Source: DASRAJ01 sp035638255
Lineage (GTDB): Bacteria; Bacteroidota; Bacteroidia; Chitinophagales; UBA10324
Reading direction: 5' to 3'
Assembly: GCA_035638255.1 (NCBI GenBank)
Contig: DASRAJ010000135.1
Location: 1 to 64,000 of the forward strand
DNA: 64,000 nucleotides
The position numbers were made by a program, and so were the translations under genes. Each line of letters starts with the position of its first letter. The first letter of the stretch is position 1. Positions 32,959 to 42,433 of the stretch are shown here, one piece after another. The notes under the pieces were generated by a model, which did no database searches, was not told where the DNA came from, and was given only the letters and a program-made list of their open reading frames with translations.

Positions 32959-34401
32959 ATGGCATTCAGATTTTTAATAATCGTATCTTATCTTCTTTGC
33001 CCGATACTTTCATTGAGTCAGACTTATTATCTCAATTGCCATATCCTCGATGGTGTTTCAATCAAAAAAATAAGTTCCCACTTTCCGAATCAAACGTGGC
33101 TCATTACTTCCGAAACTGACTCTGGGAAATTCTATATGGTTGATGCAAACAAAGCTGTCTATGATTTAACGGACACACTTCGCAGCCAAACTTTATCAAA
33201 ATTGTCAACTGTGACATCTGTCGGCAATGGTCCGTGTTTGATCGGCACCGCTTCGGATTTTCTCTATTATATGAACGGTGATTCGCTTATCCATCTTAGC
33301 GAAAGTTACGGAATTCAGGAGTCACATATCCTCTCTGTGGTAAACACTTTTGACGGATATTGTTTTCTGAGCACGACGGACACAGGGTATTATTCTGACG
33401 TTTCATTTCAGCATTATACTCCTGCCTTTTCTAATGATAGTGTGTTGTATTTTCAAAATGTTGACCCTTACTACAAAGAACTCACTGAAGTGCAGTCGAA
33501 TAACGGCCACCGTATTGCACTCCTGGAGAGTGATAACACTGTAGCAGTCTTTGACACCGAGGATAGCCTCGGAATGTTAACGGCATTATTTGCCGATGCA
33601 TACAATGATGCGGGTAATCCGAACTGGCACATTGGAAGCGTTAACGGTATCGTGTTCAAACCAGGTTACAGTCCTGTTTTCTACCGAGGTCTTCAGGGAC
33701 AAGTTGTAAATGATATCGTTCAGTATCATCAAACTGTATTTATAGCTACCAACCATGGGCTTTATTACGAATTATATCCTGACTCTCTGCCCCAAATCAC
33801 TTATAACTTTCCATTTTCCGCTGTTAATGATCTTGAAGTGTATGGCAATTTGTTACTTGCTGCCACCGACAATGGCCTTTTGTATATAACAGACACTTCG
33901 ATGTGCGAAAATCTCCCTCCTGAATTCACTATAAGTTCTGATACTTTAATATTCCCTGACAGTACTACGGTTCAATTTTCTTCTTGCGGTGTTTATGATA
34001 GCTACGAGTGGAATTTTGGCGATGGAACATTTGATAGCACACCATCAGCTATTCATGTTTACGATAGTATTGGTACTTATCACGTTTGTCTTACAACGCA
34101 GAATTTCTGTGGAACTGGCACTCATTGTATGGATCTTGTTGTGTTGAATACTGGAGTCAAAATGATTGACGACATGAGTGGTTTCAATTTTTTTCCAAAT
34201 CCTTTTCATGATGTAACCAGGCTCGCGTGCCAGACCGACTGTGCCTCATTAGTCATTCGACTATTTGATATGTTTGGAAACATGTATGGCATTTATAATT
34301 CTTCACAAGCGATTGGAAAAAACCTGCCCCCGGGAATATTTTTTTGTGAGATAGTGAATAATAACGGAGAAGTTTTATTCTCGAAATTGATAAAGCAGTA
34401 G
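32959..34401 (+). CDS. Secreted PKD-domain protein with T9SS sorting domain
   Basis: 480 residues from ATG 32959 (MAFRFLIIVSYLLC, cleavage near SLSQ). Residues about 20-310 contain short strands with repeated features (LITSETDSGKFY, LLAATDNGLLYI) suggesting a beta-propeller of low similarity. A PKD domain follows: FSSCGVYDSYEWNFGDG, then GTYHVCLTT, with the diagnostic WNFGDG. The end is a type A sorting domain: FNFFPNPFHDVTRL, LFDMFGNMYG, PPGIFFCEI. Surface or secreted protein of unknown ligand. Confidence 0.85.
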   Translation: MAFRFLIIVSYLLCPILSLSQTYYLNCHILDGVSIKKISSHFPNQTWLITSETDSGKFYMVDANKAVYDLTDTLRSQTLSKLSTVTSVGNGPCLIGTASDFLYYMNGDSLIHLSESYGIQESHILSVVNTFDGYCFLSTTDTGYYSDVSFQHYTPAFSNDSVLYFQNVDPYYKELTEVQSNNGHRIALLESDNTVAVFDTEDSLGMLTALFADAYNDAGNPNWHIGSVNGIVFKPGYSPVFYRGLQGQVVNDIVQYHQTVFIATNHGLYYELYPDSLPQITYNFPFSAVNDLEVYGNLLLAATDNGLLYITDTSMCENLPPEFTISSDTLIFPDSTTVQFSSCGVYDSYEWNFGDGTFDSTPSAIHVYDSIGTYHVCLTTQNFCGTGTHCMDLVVLNTGVKMIDDMSGFNFFPNPFHDVTRLACQTDCASLVIRLFDMFGNMYGIYNSSQAIGKNLPPGIFFCEIVNNNGEVLFSKLIKQ

Positions 34402-34457
34402 GAAATTGTTCACTTACTCTGCCTATCACAAACCACTTCAATCATCAACAACAGAAA

Positions 34458-35666
34458 ATGAAAACAAAATTACTCCTGGTTCTGTTTCTCACAGCTTCTT
34501 TTAAATCTCTGACTTTTGCACAGGGAACATGGATTCAAAAAGCAAATGTTGGCGGTGGTGCCAGGTTTGCCTCGGTCGGCTTCTCTATTGGAACGAAAGG
34601 ATATATTGGAACAGGTGCTACCAATGTGAATGGAACAGGACTGCAAAACGATTTTTGGGAATATGACCCCATCACAGATGCCTGGTCACAGAAAGCAACC
34701 TTCGGAGGGGATGCCCGGTTATATGCCACAGGATTTTCTGTTGGAGATAAAGGGTATATAGGCACGGGGGGAACTACAGTTCCCAGTTCAACTTCCGAAG
34801 ATTTTTGGGAATATGACCCCCTCACAAATAGCTGGACACAGAAAGCAAATTATGGTGGCGGGTTAGCTGCCGGATGTTTTGCCTTTTCTATTGGTACAAA
34901 AGGATATATAGGCACCGGGTATGATGATAACTCAGACAACAAACAGGATTTTTGGGAATATGATCCCGGTACCGGCACGTGGACGCAGAGAGCAGATTTT
35001 GGCGGAGGATTAAGAAATGTCGCTGTTGGTTTTTCAATTGGCGACAAAGGATATGCAGGCACCGGCTTTAATTTAGGCAACCAAAATGATTTCTGGGAAT
35101 ACAATCCTGATTTAAACAGTTGGACACAAAAGGCAAATTTCGGTGGTACAGCACGAAGGGTAGCAACGGGATTTTCTATTGGAAACTATGGGTATATAGG
35201 ATTAGGATATGACGGAGTGAAGAAGCAAGATTTCTGGCAATATGACCCCGCTATAGATACCTGGACTTCCATTACAGACTTCGGAGGAATAGCAAGATCT
35301 GCCGCTGTAGGATTTTCAATAGGGACAAAAGGTTATGCAGGTACCGGTGGCAGCACTTCCAGTCTCCAGGACTTTTGGGAATACACTCCGGTCGCCACAG
35401 GCACGGAGCAAATAAGTTTACAAAATTCTATTTCTATTTTTTCAAATCCCTCATCCGGAGAAATAACTTTAATAGCAAGTGAGAAACTTAAAAACGCCGC
35501 ACTAACAATCTACAATGTTTCAGGACAGCAGGTAAAGCAAGTAATAAATATTTCCGGTCAAACCAATACTTTTAGTAGCATTAATTTATCCAGCGGCATA
35601 TATTTCATTCACATATCACAAGACAACAAAACAATCCTGACGGGAAAATTTGCAATCGCGCATTGA
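34458..35666 (+). CDS. Secreted kelch-like beta-propeller protein with T9SS sorting domain
   Basis: 402 residues. Signal peptide ends near TFAQ (about 22). Six repeats of about 48 residues follow, each with W.QKA.FGG, then GFSIG.KGYIGTG and then DFWEYDP. The units are very regular and the pattern is that of kelch/galactose-oxidase-type propellers, six blades completing a ring. No copper ligands or other catalytic residues are evident. The C-terminal 80 residues form a type A sorting domain (SIFSNPSSGEITLI, IYNVSGQQV, SGIYFIHI). It follows the PKD gene by 56 bases. Confidence 0.88.
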   Translation: MKTKLLLVLFLTASFKSLTFAQGTWIQKANVGGGARFASVGFSIGTKGYIGTGATNVNGTGLQNDFWEYDPITDAWSQKATFGGDARLYATGFSVGDKGYIGTGGTTVPSSTSEDFWEYDPLTNSWTQKANYGGGLAAGCFAFSIGTKGYIGTGYDDNSDNKQDFWEYDPGTGTWTQRADFGGGLRNVAVGFSIGDKGYAGTGFNLGNQNDFWEYNPDLNSWTQKANFGGTARRVATGFSIGNYGYIGLGYDGVKKQDFWQYDPAIDTWTSITDFGGIARSAAVGFSIGTKGYAGTGGSTSSLQDFWEYTPVATGTEQISLQNSISIFSNPSSGEITLIASEKLKNAALTIYNVSGQQVKQVINISGQTNTFSSINLSSGIYFIHISQDNKTILTGKFAIAH

Positions 35667-35704
35667 GGGATACTAACCATAGTCAACAAGCCGCCCGAAA
35701 AATT

Positions 35705-35712
35705 TATCTTTG
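35705..35712 (+). promoter_or_regulatory. Putative -7 element TATCTTTG
   Basis: Exact match to TAnnTTTG, 38 bases before ATG 35750. It supports a lipoprotein start at 35750 rather than the earlier in-frame start at 35663. Confidence 0.5.
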
Positions 35713-35749
35713 TTTGTGTGCATTCACTTTCAATCAAATCCTGCTCCTG

Positions 35750-36385
35750 ATGAAAAGAAAAAACTGTTTCTTATTTCTAATAGGTTTCCTCTTCTTCCAA
35801 TGCTGCTCGCCTCCGGTTCAATTTGGAGAACCGCAGCCGGCAGGTGAGAAAGACCTTGAAGCATTTCCGGAAAAATTGCAAGGGCAGTTTCTGAATGAAG
35901 CTGATAGCTCAACACTCACGATCGGAAAAGAAATGATGGTGCAGCATTATCATTCACAACTTGTGAAATCGAGGAAAAATCTGGACTCACTTTTTCAATT
36001 GATCAATGATTCTACTCTCATCAATCGTGACACGCATGAGCAATCAAGAGTGACATTGGTTGGAGATACCATTAGGGGATACATTGAAGTCAACGACACA
36101 CTCTTCCATATCTCAGAAAAAAATGTGCTTCGCAAGTTCAAAGGGTACTATTTCCTGAACATTGCTTACATGGAAAGTTGGGAAGTGAAAATGCTGGATC
36201 TTCACAAAGACCGGGTTACTATAGGTACCATTCCGTCAAAAGAGGGAATGGATAAACTCAAGAAGATTTCCGAGGCTGCCGTGGATTCCGCCAATGGAAA
36301 TATTCAGCTCACCAAAGATGAATTCAAAGAATTTATAAAGCAGGGTGGTTTCTACAATACCTCGGAGTTTGTGAGAGTAAAATAA
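35750..36385 (+). CDS. Lipoprotein of unknown function
   Basis: 211 residues from ATG 35750 (MKRKNCFLFLIGFLFFQCC). The lipobox is at FFQC/QCC, so Cys 18 or 19 would be lipidated. The mature part has a conserved-looking N-terminal stretch (EAFPEKLQGQFLNEAD) with a beta-rich middle (LTIGKEMMVQHY, RGYIEVNDTLFHI) and a helical C-terminus (TKDEFKEFIKQGGF). I do not recognise a family. It ends 92 bases before the LtaS-like gene, with which it may be cotranscribed. Confidence 0.75.
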   Translation: MKRKNCFLFLIGFLFFQCCSPPVQFGEPQPAGEKDLEAFPEKLQGQFLNEADSSTLTIGKEMMVQHYHSQLVKSRKNLDSLFQLINDSTLINRDTHEQSRVTLVGDTIRGYIEVNDTLFHISEKNVLRKFKGYYFLNIAYMESWEVKMLDLHKDRVTIGTIPSKEGMDKLKKISEAAVDSANGNIQLTKDEFKEFIKQGGFYNTSEFVRVK

Positions 36386-36476
36386 TTTGATCCGGCGTTC
36401 TGTTTCCCGGAGCCAGACCTATGTCTTTTCACTCAACACTAAACCCACCTCACCTGCGTTCTACCAAAAAAATTCT

Positions 36477-38381
36477 ATGCATTCACAATTCTCCTATGCG
36501 TGGTTACTTTGTCGCCGTCTGTTACTGATTATGGGCGTGTATTCTTTATATCGCCTTTTGTTTTTTGCTTTCAACTATCACTCCTTCACGGGTAATTCTG
36601 CAGGGCAGCTGCTCATATCATTTGCTGCCGGATTGCGGTTCGACCTGGTTGCTGTGATTTATGTGAATGCGTCTGTCATCCTGTTGCATCTTTTGCCGTT
36701 TCGCTTTCGTTCTGAATCATGGTATCAAAAATTATTGACCTGGTTTTTTTTCATCGTCAATTCCATTGCATTGTTCTTTGCCGTAGTGGATTTGAAATGG
36801 TATGCTTATGTCGGGAAGCGAATGACGTTTGGCATTTTATATACTGCAGATGATATGCTGGATCAATTGCCGGCATACCTGAGTGACTATTGGTACCTGC
36901 TCATCATTTATGCTATTACCCTGGCTGTGTTGATTTGGGGTTATCGAAAAGTGAGAATGCACACACTGCTTCTTCCTGCTAAAATCAATTACCCTTTTCA
37001 AATCGCAGTGTTCATTTTATTTATAGGAATCTGTGTGATCGGAATACGCGGAGGACTGCAGCATAAGCCGCTCATACCGATCAGCGCCGCCGCCTATGCG
37101 AACCCATCGCTCACAGAAGTAACATTGAATACTCCGTTCAACATCCTGCTCACCGTACAATCACCGGAGATGACGACGCCGAAATATTTTGATGAAAAAT
37201 CGCTCAAAAAAAATTTTTCTATTCAGCATTTAAATAGTGAGGGTGAAAGGAACGGCGCAGGTGATTCGATGCGGACTGATAATGTAGTCATCATCATTTG
37301 GGAAAGCTTGTCGGCGAGTTTTATGGGAGCGCTAAATCATGGAGTTGGTCACACGCCGTTTCTTGATTCACTTGCAAAAAACGGAATGCTCTGCACCCAT
37401 GCACAGGCGAATGCACACCGGAGCATTGAGGGTATACCGGCGGTGGTGGCTTCCATTCCTACGTTGATGGAAGAGTCATTTACAATATCTCAATATCAGC
37501 AGGACCGGTTCGAGGGCATAGCGGCTGTTCTTAAAAAATTCGGATACAGCTCGGCGTTTTATCACGGTGGAAAAAACGGAACGATGTCATTTGATGCCTT
37601 CGCACTTGCCGCCGGCTATGACCATTATTATGGGATGAATGAATACCCGGATAAAAATGATTTCGATGGCACCATGGGAATTTGGGATGAACCGTATTTG
37701 AAATATGTGGCAAATCAGTTGAGTGAAATGAAATCTCCTTTCTGCGCCACGGTGTTCACGCTCGATTCTCATTTTCCTTATAAAGTGCCTGAGGAATACC
37801 GCGAAGTATTTAAGCAGGAAGCGCAAAATCCCTATTACCATGTGATGCGCTATACTGATTACTCAATGCGGAAATTTTTTGAAACAGCCTTGAAGCAACC
37901 GTGGTATCATCATACTTTATTTATCATCACCGCTGATCATGGTGCATGGGATCCATCGCCTGTGAATCAGACTCCCCACGGGGGGAGCAGCATTCCGATT
38001 ATTTTTTATAAGCCGGATGGATCGTTGAAAGGCATTTGCTCCAAGCCCGTTCAGCAAGTGGACATTCTGCCTTCAGTGATTGACTATCTCAACCTGCGCT
38101 GCCACTATATTTCATTCGGCAAGAGTGTCTTCAATGATGACTCTATTCGATATACGTTTAACTATCTCAATGGCATCTATCACATCGAGGATCATCAATA
38201 TCACCTCGAATTTGACGGGAACAAGTCTCTTTCTCTTTATGATTACCGGAATGATTCTTTGTTTACCAAAAATCTTCTCGGCACTCTCCCGCAAAAACAG
38301 CAACAATTAGAAGACCATCTTAAGGCAGTGATAGAGACGTATGATGATGTGCTGATCAATAACAAGTTAATGGCGAGATAG
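36477..38381 (+). CDS. LtaS/sulfatase-superfamily membrane enzyme
   Basis: 634 residues from ATG 36477. The N-terminal 210 residues hold five membrane spans. The periplasmic domain is of the alkaline phosphatase/sulfatase superfamily: VVIIIWESLSASF (metal-binding Glu), the nucleophile region AHRSIEGIPAV, where a Ser stands in the position of the Thr in LtaS, and ADHGAWDP near the C-terminus (metal ligands). Enzymes of this layout transfer phosphoglycerol or phosphoethanolamine to lipids or glycans. Since the organism is Gram-negative, a lipid A or glycan modification is more likely than teichoic acid synthesis. The frame reaches 36387, but 30 extra residues there do not look coding. Confidence 0.88.
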   Translation: MHSQFSYAWLLCRRLLLIMGVYSLYRLLFFAFNYHSFTGNSAGQLLISFAAGLRFDLVAVIYVNASVILLHLLPFRFRSESWYQKLLTWFFFIVNSIALFFAVVDLKWYAYVGKRMTFGILYTADDMLDQLPAYLSDYWYLLIIYAITLAVLIWGYRKVRMHTLLLPAKINYPFQIAVFILFIGICVIGIRGGLQHKPLIPISAAAYANPSLTEVTLNTPFNILLTVQSPEMTTPKYFDEKSLKKNFSIQHLNSEGERNGAGDSMRTDNVVIIIWESLSASFMGALNHGVGHTPFLDSLAKNGMLCTHAQANAHRSIEGIPAVVASIPTLMEESFTISQYQQDRFEGIAAVLKKFGYSSAFYHGGKNGTMSFDAFALAAGYDHYYGMNEYPDKNDFDGTMGIWDEPYLKYVANQLSEMKSPFCATVFTLDSHFPYKVPEEYREVFKQEAQNPYYHVMRYTDYSMRKFFETALKQPWYHHTLFIITADHGAWDPSPVNQTPHGGSSIPIIFYKPDGSLKGICSKPVQQVDILPSVIDYLNLRCHYISFGKSVFNDDSIRYTFNYLNGIYHIEDHQYHLEFDGNKSLSLYDYRNDSLFTKNLLGTLPQKQQQLEDHLKAVIETYDDVLINNKLMAR

Positions 38382-38591
38382 GCTAAGATAGAATTGCATT
38401 TAACTTCTTACCATAGTACTTCATTGCGGGCAATGCCAGGAAATAAATCAAATCTATTTTTTACAGCCCGCTGATGCCGGAACCGAATGCGGTATAAAGC
38501 TTCGTTGAACTATCATTCCGGTGATCCCGAATTTCCCGCATGGAAACAACAAGGCCATGAAAGTCATCTATCTTTACACCAACCACTCCAA

Positions 38592-40049
38592 ATGAAAAAA
38601 ACACTTCTCCTGTTCTCCATTGTTTGCACTTCAACGTATATGAACGCGCAAGCACCATTGACCTGGTTAGACCCGGTGATTGTAAATTCAACCCTGGGTT
38701 TTGATTGGCCGCGCGTAGCTGTTTCCAATTCAACTCCCATTATAGTATGGGGTGATTTCAGCAGCGGAGTTCTGCTTTATAGGCGGCTTGTTTCCGGAAC
38801 ATTTGAGCCTGAAGTACAACTCACACCCGGGAGTTTAACGGCGAACGTTTTTGCATTAACAGGACCGGATATGAAGGCTTCCGGTGACACAGTGTACGTG
38901 ACTTATGTTGATGTGATCGAGGGACACGCTTATATGCAGCGCTCATTTAACCAGGGACTCACATTCAGTGATACCGTTCGCATTGATAATATCGGAGACA
39001 ACTATGCACAATATCCCAGTGTAGATATTATGCCGGGCGGCGATCCAATTGTTGCATTTGCAAAACTCAATTCAGGTTTTTCCAATCCGCAATACGTAGT
39101 TACCAAGTCTTCTGATGGAGGAAGTTCATTCTCTGCTGATGTGAGTGCAACCGATAGCCTTGGTGCTGATCCCTGCGATTGTTGTCCGGGCAGCATTGTT
39201 TATCATGACGGGGTAGTGGCGGTTATTTACCGCAATGCCATCAACGACCTGCGCGATATGAGAGCTGCCATCTCACATGACGGAGGAAATACTTTCAATG
39301 AAGTTGCAAGCATTGATAACCACAACTGGATTATTGCAAACTGCCCGTCAACAGGGGGCCAGGGGGTGATTGAAGGAGATACACTGATCAGTGTTTTTAT
39401 GAATGGTGTAAATGGAAATCAATGCTTCCTGTCCGCGTTTAACCTGAATGATTTCCAGCTTAGCTTCGAGAAGCCGTTATTTAATCTGCCTGGTGGTGGT
39501 ACTCAAAACCATCCGCGCATAGCAGCGAGTGGTGATACAATGGCAGTTGTTTGGGAACAGATTATAGATGGACACCGGAACATCATGTTCACCTATTCTC
39601 TTACCGGTGCTTCGGGTTTGGGAATAGTGGTAGATACAATCAGCAATGTGCTTCCGAATGGTTATCATACCGATCCGGATATTGCTTATTCGCATGGCAC
39701 CTTTTACATAGTGTTTGGCGATGAAGTGGCTGAGAAGATTTACCTGATGGAAGGAATCCTGTATGAGACAAGTGGAATTCAAACTCCTTCTTCTGATGAT
39801 CTCTCTATTCAGGTTGCCGGCAATCTGCAGGGCGATGCAATCACCATCTCGAGTAATCAAATCCTGAATGAATCATTTATGGTTTCCGTTCATAATGCTA
39901 ACGGCGGTCTTTGTGAAAGACATAACCTTCTGAGATTGGAGACCTCACAATCATTGAAACTTGATCAAGGGCTGGCAAGCGGAATCTATCTACTCAGTAT
40001 TGCTGCAAAAGACATTTCGGTTTCTTTTAAGTGGGTGATTGCTCGCTGA
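38592..40049 (+). CDS. Secreted sialidase-fold-like protein with T9SS sorting domain
   Basis: 485 residues from ATG 38592 (MKKTLLLFSIVCTSTYMNAQ, clear signal peptide). Propeller-like body with PRVAVSNSTPIIVWGDF, SSDGGSSFSADV and SHDGGNTFNEV (Asp-box-like), and a DPCDCCPG stretch with three close cysteines. The C-terminal 80 residues are an atypical sorting domain (ISSNQILNESFMVSVHNANG, GIYLLSI, SFKWVIAR). Catalytic residues of sialidases are not evident. Related in style to the product of 14391-15821. Confidence 0.82.
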   Translation: MKKTLLLFSIVCTSTYMNAQAPLTWLDPVIVNSTLGFDWPRVAVSNSTPIIVWGDFSSGVLLYRRLVSGTFEPEVQLTPGSLTANVFALTGPDMKASGDTVYVTYVDVIEGHAYMQRSFNQGLTFSDTVRIDNIGDNYAQYPSVDIMPGGDPIVAFAKLNSGFSNPQYVVTKSSDGGSSFSADVSATDSLGADPCDCCPGSIVYHDGVVAVIYRNAINDLRDMRAAISHDGGNTFNEVASIDNHNWIIANCPSTGGQGVIEGDTLISVFMNGVNGNQCFLSAFNLNDFQLSFEKPLFNLPGGGTQNHPRIAASGDTMAVVWEQIIDGHRNIMFTYSLTGASGLGIVVDTISNVLPNGYHTDPDIAYSHGTFYIVFGDEVAEKIYLMEGILYETSGIQTPSSDDLSIQVAGNLQGDAITISSNQILNESFMVSVHNANGGLCERHNLLRLETSQSLKLDQGLASGIYLLSIAAKDISVSFKWVIAR

Positions 40050-40074
40050 GTTTTTTTTGGTGCATCTTCTTATA

Positions 40075-40854
40075 TCACCACTTGATCTTTTCTTTCTTAA
40101 GGAATGAATCAATTCCTTTTTTGCAATCGGCACTTGCGCGTGCATGCGCATTCATTCGTGCTGCGATGTCCAGCGCTTCATTGAGTTCCGGAGAAGAAAT
40201 TTTCGAAAGCAATTCTTTCGTGGCAGCAATGGATTGTGAAGAAGTTTCATTGCACAGATCGGTTGCGAACTGTTTCACCCAACCGGCGATTTTATTTTTT
40301 TCAATGATAGAATTGATAAGCCCGATTTCTTCAGCGCGTGAAGCACTGATTAAATTTCCGGTCAGCAGCAATTCCCGTGCATCAGCTCCGCTGATTTTCC
40401 TTGCAAGGAAAACACTTACAAGCGCCGGAATGAAACCAATCTTCACCTCTGTATATCCAAACTTTGCTTCAGGAACGGCAAAGCAAAAATCACATACAGT
40501 AGCCAATCCGCAGCCACCTGCAATCGCATGACCTTCTACCTGTGCAATCACAACTTTTTTATTGCAATAAATTTTCAGTAAGAGTTCCTTCAGTGAATTT
40601 GAATCGGCGAGATTTTCTTCGAAAGAAAAATTCTGAAGCCTTTGCAGGTAATCCAGGTCAGCGCCGGCGCTGAACACATCACCTTCGGCTTTAAGCACAA
40701 TCACCTTCACATTGTTATCGGATTCAAGAGAAGAAAAGGCGCTTGTTAATTCTTTCACCAACGCATCGTTCAAGGCGTTTTTCTTTTCAGAACGGCACAA
40801 GGTGATGAAGGCAATACGATCTTGCTTTTCAATTCGGATAAGCGAGGGATCCAT
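40075..40854 (-). CDS. Enoyl-CoA hydratase/isomerase family protein
   Basis: 259 residues, a standard crotonase. Oxyanion-hole segments are FSAGADLDYL (about 61-70) and GHAIAGGCGLATVCD (about 108-122). Of the two usual catalytic glutamates, the one in KFGYTEVKIGFIP (Glu 136) is present, whereas the position in GGCGLA that is Glu in classical hydratases is Gly, as in some methylglutaconyl-CoA-hydratase-like members. Acts on acyl-CoA in fatty-acid or amino-acid breakdown. Convergent with the propeller gene, with a 25-base gap. Confidence 0.93.
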   Translation of the reverse strand: MDPSLIRIEKQDRIAFITLCRSEKKNALNDALVKELTSAFSSLESDNNVKVIVLKAEGDVFSAGADLDYLQRLQNFSFEENLADSNSLKELLLKIYCNKKVVIAQVEGHAIAGGCGLATVCDFCFAVPEAKFGYTEVKIGFIPALVSVFLARKISGADARELLLTGNLISASRAEEIGLINSIIEKNKIAGWVKQFATDLCNETSSQSIAATKELLSKISSPELNEALDIAARMNAHARASADCKKGIDSFLKKEKIKW

Positions 40855-40995
40855 AGAGGAATTCTAATTGGCTTCCCGAAAAGAACCGGGATAGCTCAAA
40901 GATAGCCTGAAAATCTCCCTTCATGAGGGAAACTCATATCACTAACTGTATTTCAAAAAGATTGAGTTAATCCACCCCAGGGAACAAAGGTGAAT

Positions 40996-41217
40996 TCATG
41001 CGACAGCATTATTAAGCCATACTTCATCCTTATATTCTCCAAGAACGATCACTTCTTTTCCGCTGTTTTTATATTGCTTGATGGTCATTTCCATCTGATC
41101 TTTGTTGGTGCTTCTTATTTTTATCCCCTTGCTCACCGATCCCTTGTTACGAACTTCGATGTAGAAACCATCCATCAATTTTGCCGGTCTGGTACGCGGT
41201 CTTCCTGTCCTTTGCAT
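40996..41217 (-). CDS. Small basic protein with AT-hook-like motif
   Basis: 73 residues. The N-terminus TGRPRTRPAK matches an AT-hook core (GRPR flanked by basic residues). Then come GFYIEVRNKG and GIKIRSTNKDQMEMT, a short beta-beta-alpha arrangement, and EVIVLGEYKDEVWLN at the end. I recall similar small proteins in other Bacteroidota, of unknown role. DNA binding to AT-rich minor groove is inferred from the motif only. A consensus -7 element lies 27 bases upstream. Confidence 0.78.
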   Translation of the reverse strand: MQRTGRPRTRPAKLMDGFYIEVRNKGSVSKGIKIRSTNKDQMEMTIKQYKNSGKEVIVLGEYKDEVWLNNAVA

Positions 41218-41243
41218 TTTTATTGTTGTTTTTTATTTGATCG

Positions 41244-41251
41244 CAAAGATA
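41244..41251 (-). promoter_or_regulatory. Putative -7 element TATCTTTG of the AT-hook-like gene
   Basis: Minus-strand TATCTTTG matches TAnnTTTG and lies 27 bases before ATG 41217. The region further upstream is very AT-rich. Confidence 0.5.
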
Positions 41252-41648
41252 CAAAAAAGATTTGGAAATTTAGTTGGTTTTAATATGTTTTTAACATTCA
41301 CTATTGAAGAGTTTGAATGATTTTTTGTCAGTTTTTTAGAGAAATTTTTAGGTTTTTTCAAACTCGACTTCTGATTTGGAGGCAAGAACCATCGATAGAA
41401 AGAACAAACAAACATGATTAAATGGGATTTTGACAGCGGGAATAAGAAGCAAAAGTCTATTATACATCAAGTATAGCAACGCTTCGTATCATTTCTTCAT
41501 ATCCCTGATCAATTAAATCAACACTCAATTAGATAAATATGTAGGATCTATTTAAGAGCAATCAATGCGTAACGAGCAAAATAATGGACTTTATACTCCT
41601 ATTTAAAGGATTTGCAGGTATGAATGCAGGGAATGGCGAAATCTTCTC
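41252..41648. other. AT-rich spacer without visible gene
   Basis: About 400 bases, T- and A-rich, between the AT-hook-like gene and the DUF6159 pseudogene. I see no coding frame that looks real, no strong hairpin and no repeat. Confidence 0.5.
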
Positions 41649-42336
41649 TTAAAAAATTCCCTTCTTCTCCTTCACAAATACGCTATCGAGCATTTGCTCA
41701 TCAAAGCCGGTCACAGGTGCGTTGTTTATGTGTTCATAGACCGCTGCAACGAAGATCATTTTGGCGGCGGAGAGAATGATAGACAATGAGAAGAAAACAA
41801 CCATCCAAATAATTATCCCAAGAAGACCATAGCCCCATGCAATTAATGCTATTAGCGGAAGTACAAGCACGGCAAAGACAATTAGAGTAATGACGCCGAA
41901 GCTAAAGTTCGCAGCGAGTGATTCACCCCATTTTTCTTTCATAATGGAGGCAGAGCGCTTGAGGGCAGTAATTGGTCCCGCGTGCTCGTATGCAATAACA
42001 GGAACTACAAAAAATGTGGTGATGCTCCATGCGATCCCCAGCAAACCGGTGATAATTTTTCCAAACCTCCGCCATGTTGAAAAACACAATCACAAAATAG
42101 TTGATCAGGTAAAAGCAGAAGGTCAAAATATATTGCGCCGGAGTTCCTCGCTGCAAAGCATTAAAAAAATCCCATCCGAAGGCCGAGAGAATAACAGCAG
42201 CAAAGGATGCGATAGTGACCATCAAAGCAATCACGGACAGTACCGGGAAGAGCAGCAGTTGCTTGTTCTTTTTGAGCACTTCAAAACTTGCCATAGATAA
42301 TTTCCAGCCGTTGCTTAATCGAGTGGTGAGACGCAT
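41649..42336 (-). pseudogene. DUF6159 membrane protein, disrupted by internal deletion and frameshift
   Basis: The first frame (ATG 42336) starts MRLTTRLSNGWKLSMASFEVL with two membrane spans, up to YFVIVFFNMA. It then reads 20 or so residues of frame-shifted sequence to a late stop. The rest of the family resumes in another frame from about 42075 as FGKIITGLLGIAW, then FFVVPVIAYEHAGP and RSASIMKEKWGES. About 45-50 codons that normally lie between the NMA and GKIITG landmarks are missing, so a deletion, not a base-calling slip alone, is the likely cause. DUF6159 proteins are polytopic membrane proteins of unknown function. Confidence 0.8.
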
Positions 42337-42433
42337 GTGTGTGTTTTTAGTTATAGAAACTTAGAGGAACGAGGAATAAAAAAATTATTTCACAAGATAG
42401 GAGTTTTAGAAATACTTTCAGAAATTATGTGCA

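Noticed and set aside
41233..41415. 60-codon minus-strand frame in the AT-rich spacer
   Set aside because: Lys/Asn/Phe-rich composition reflects AT content only, and it overlaps the promoter element of the AT-hook-like gene.
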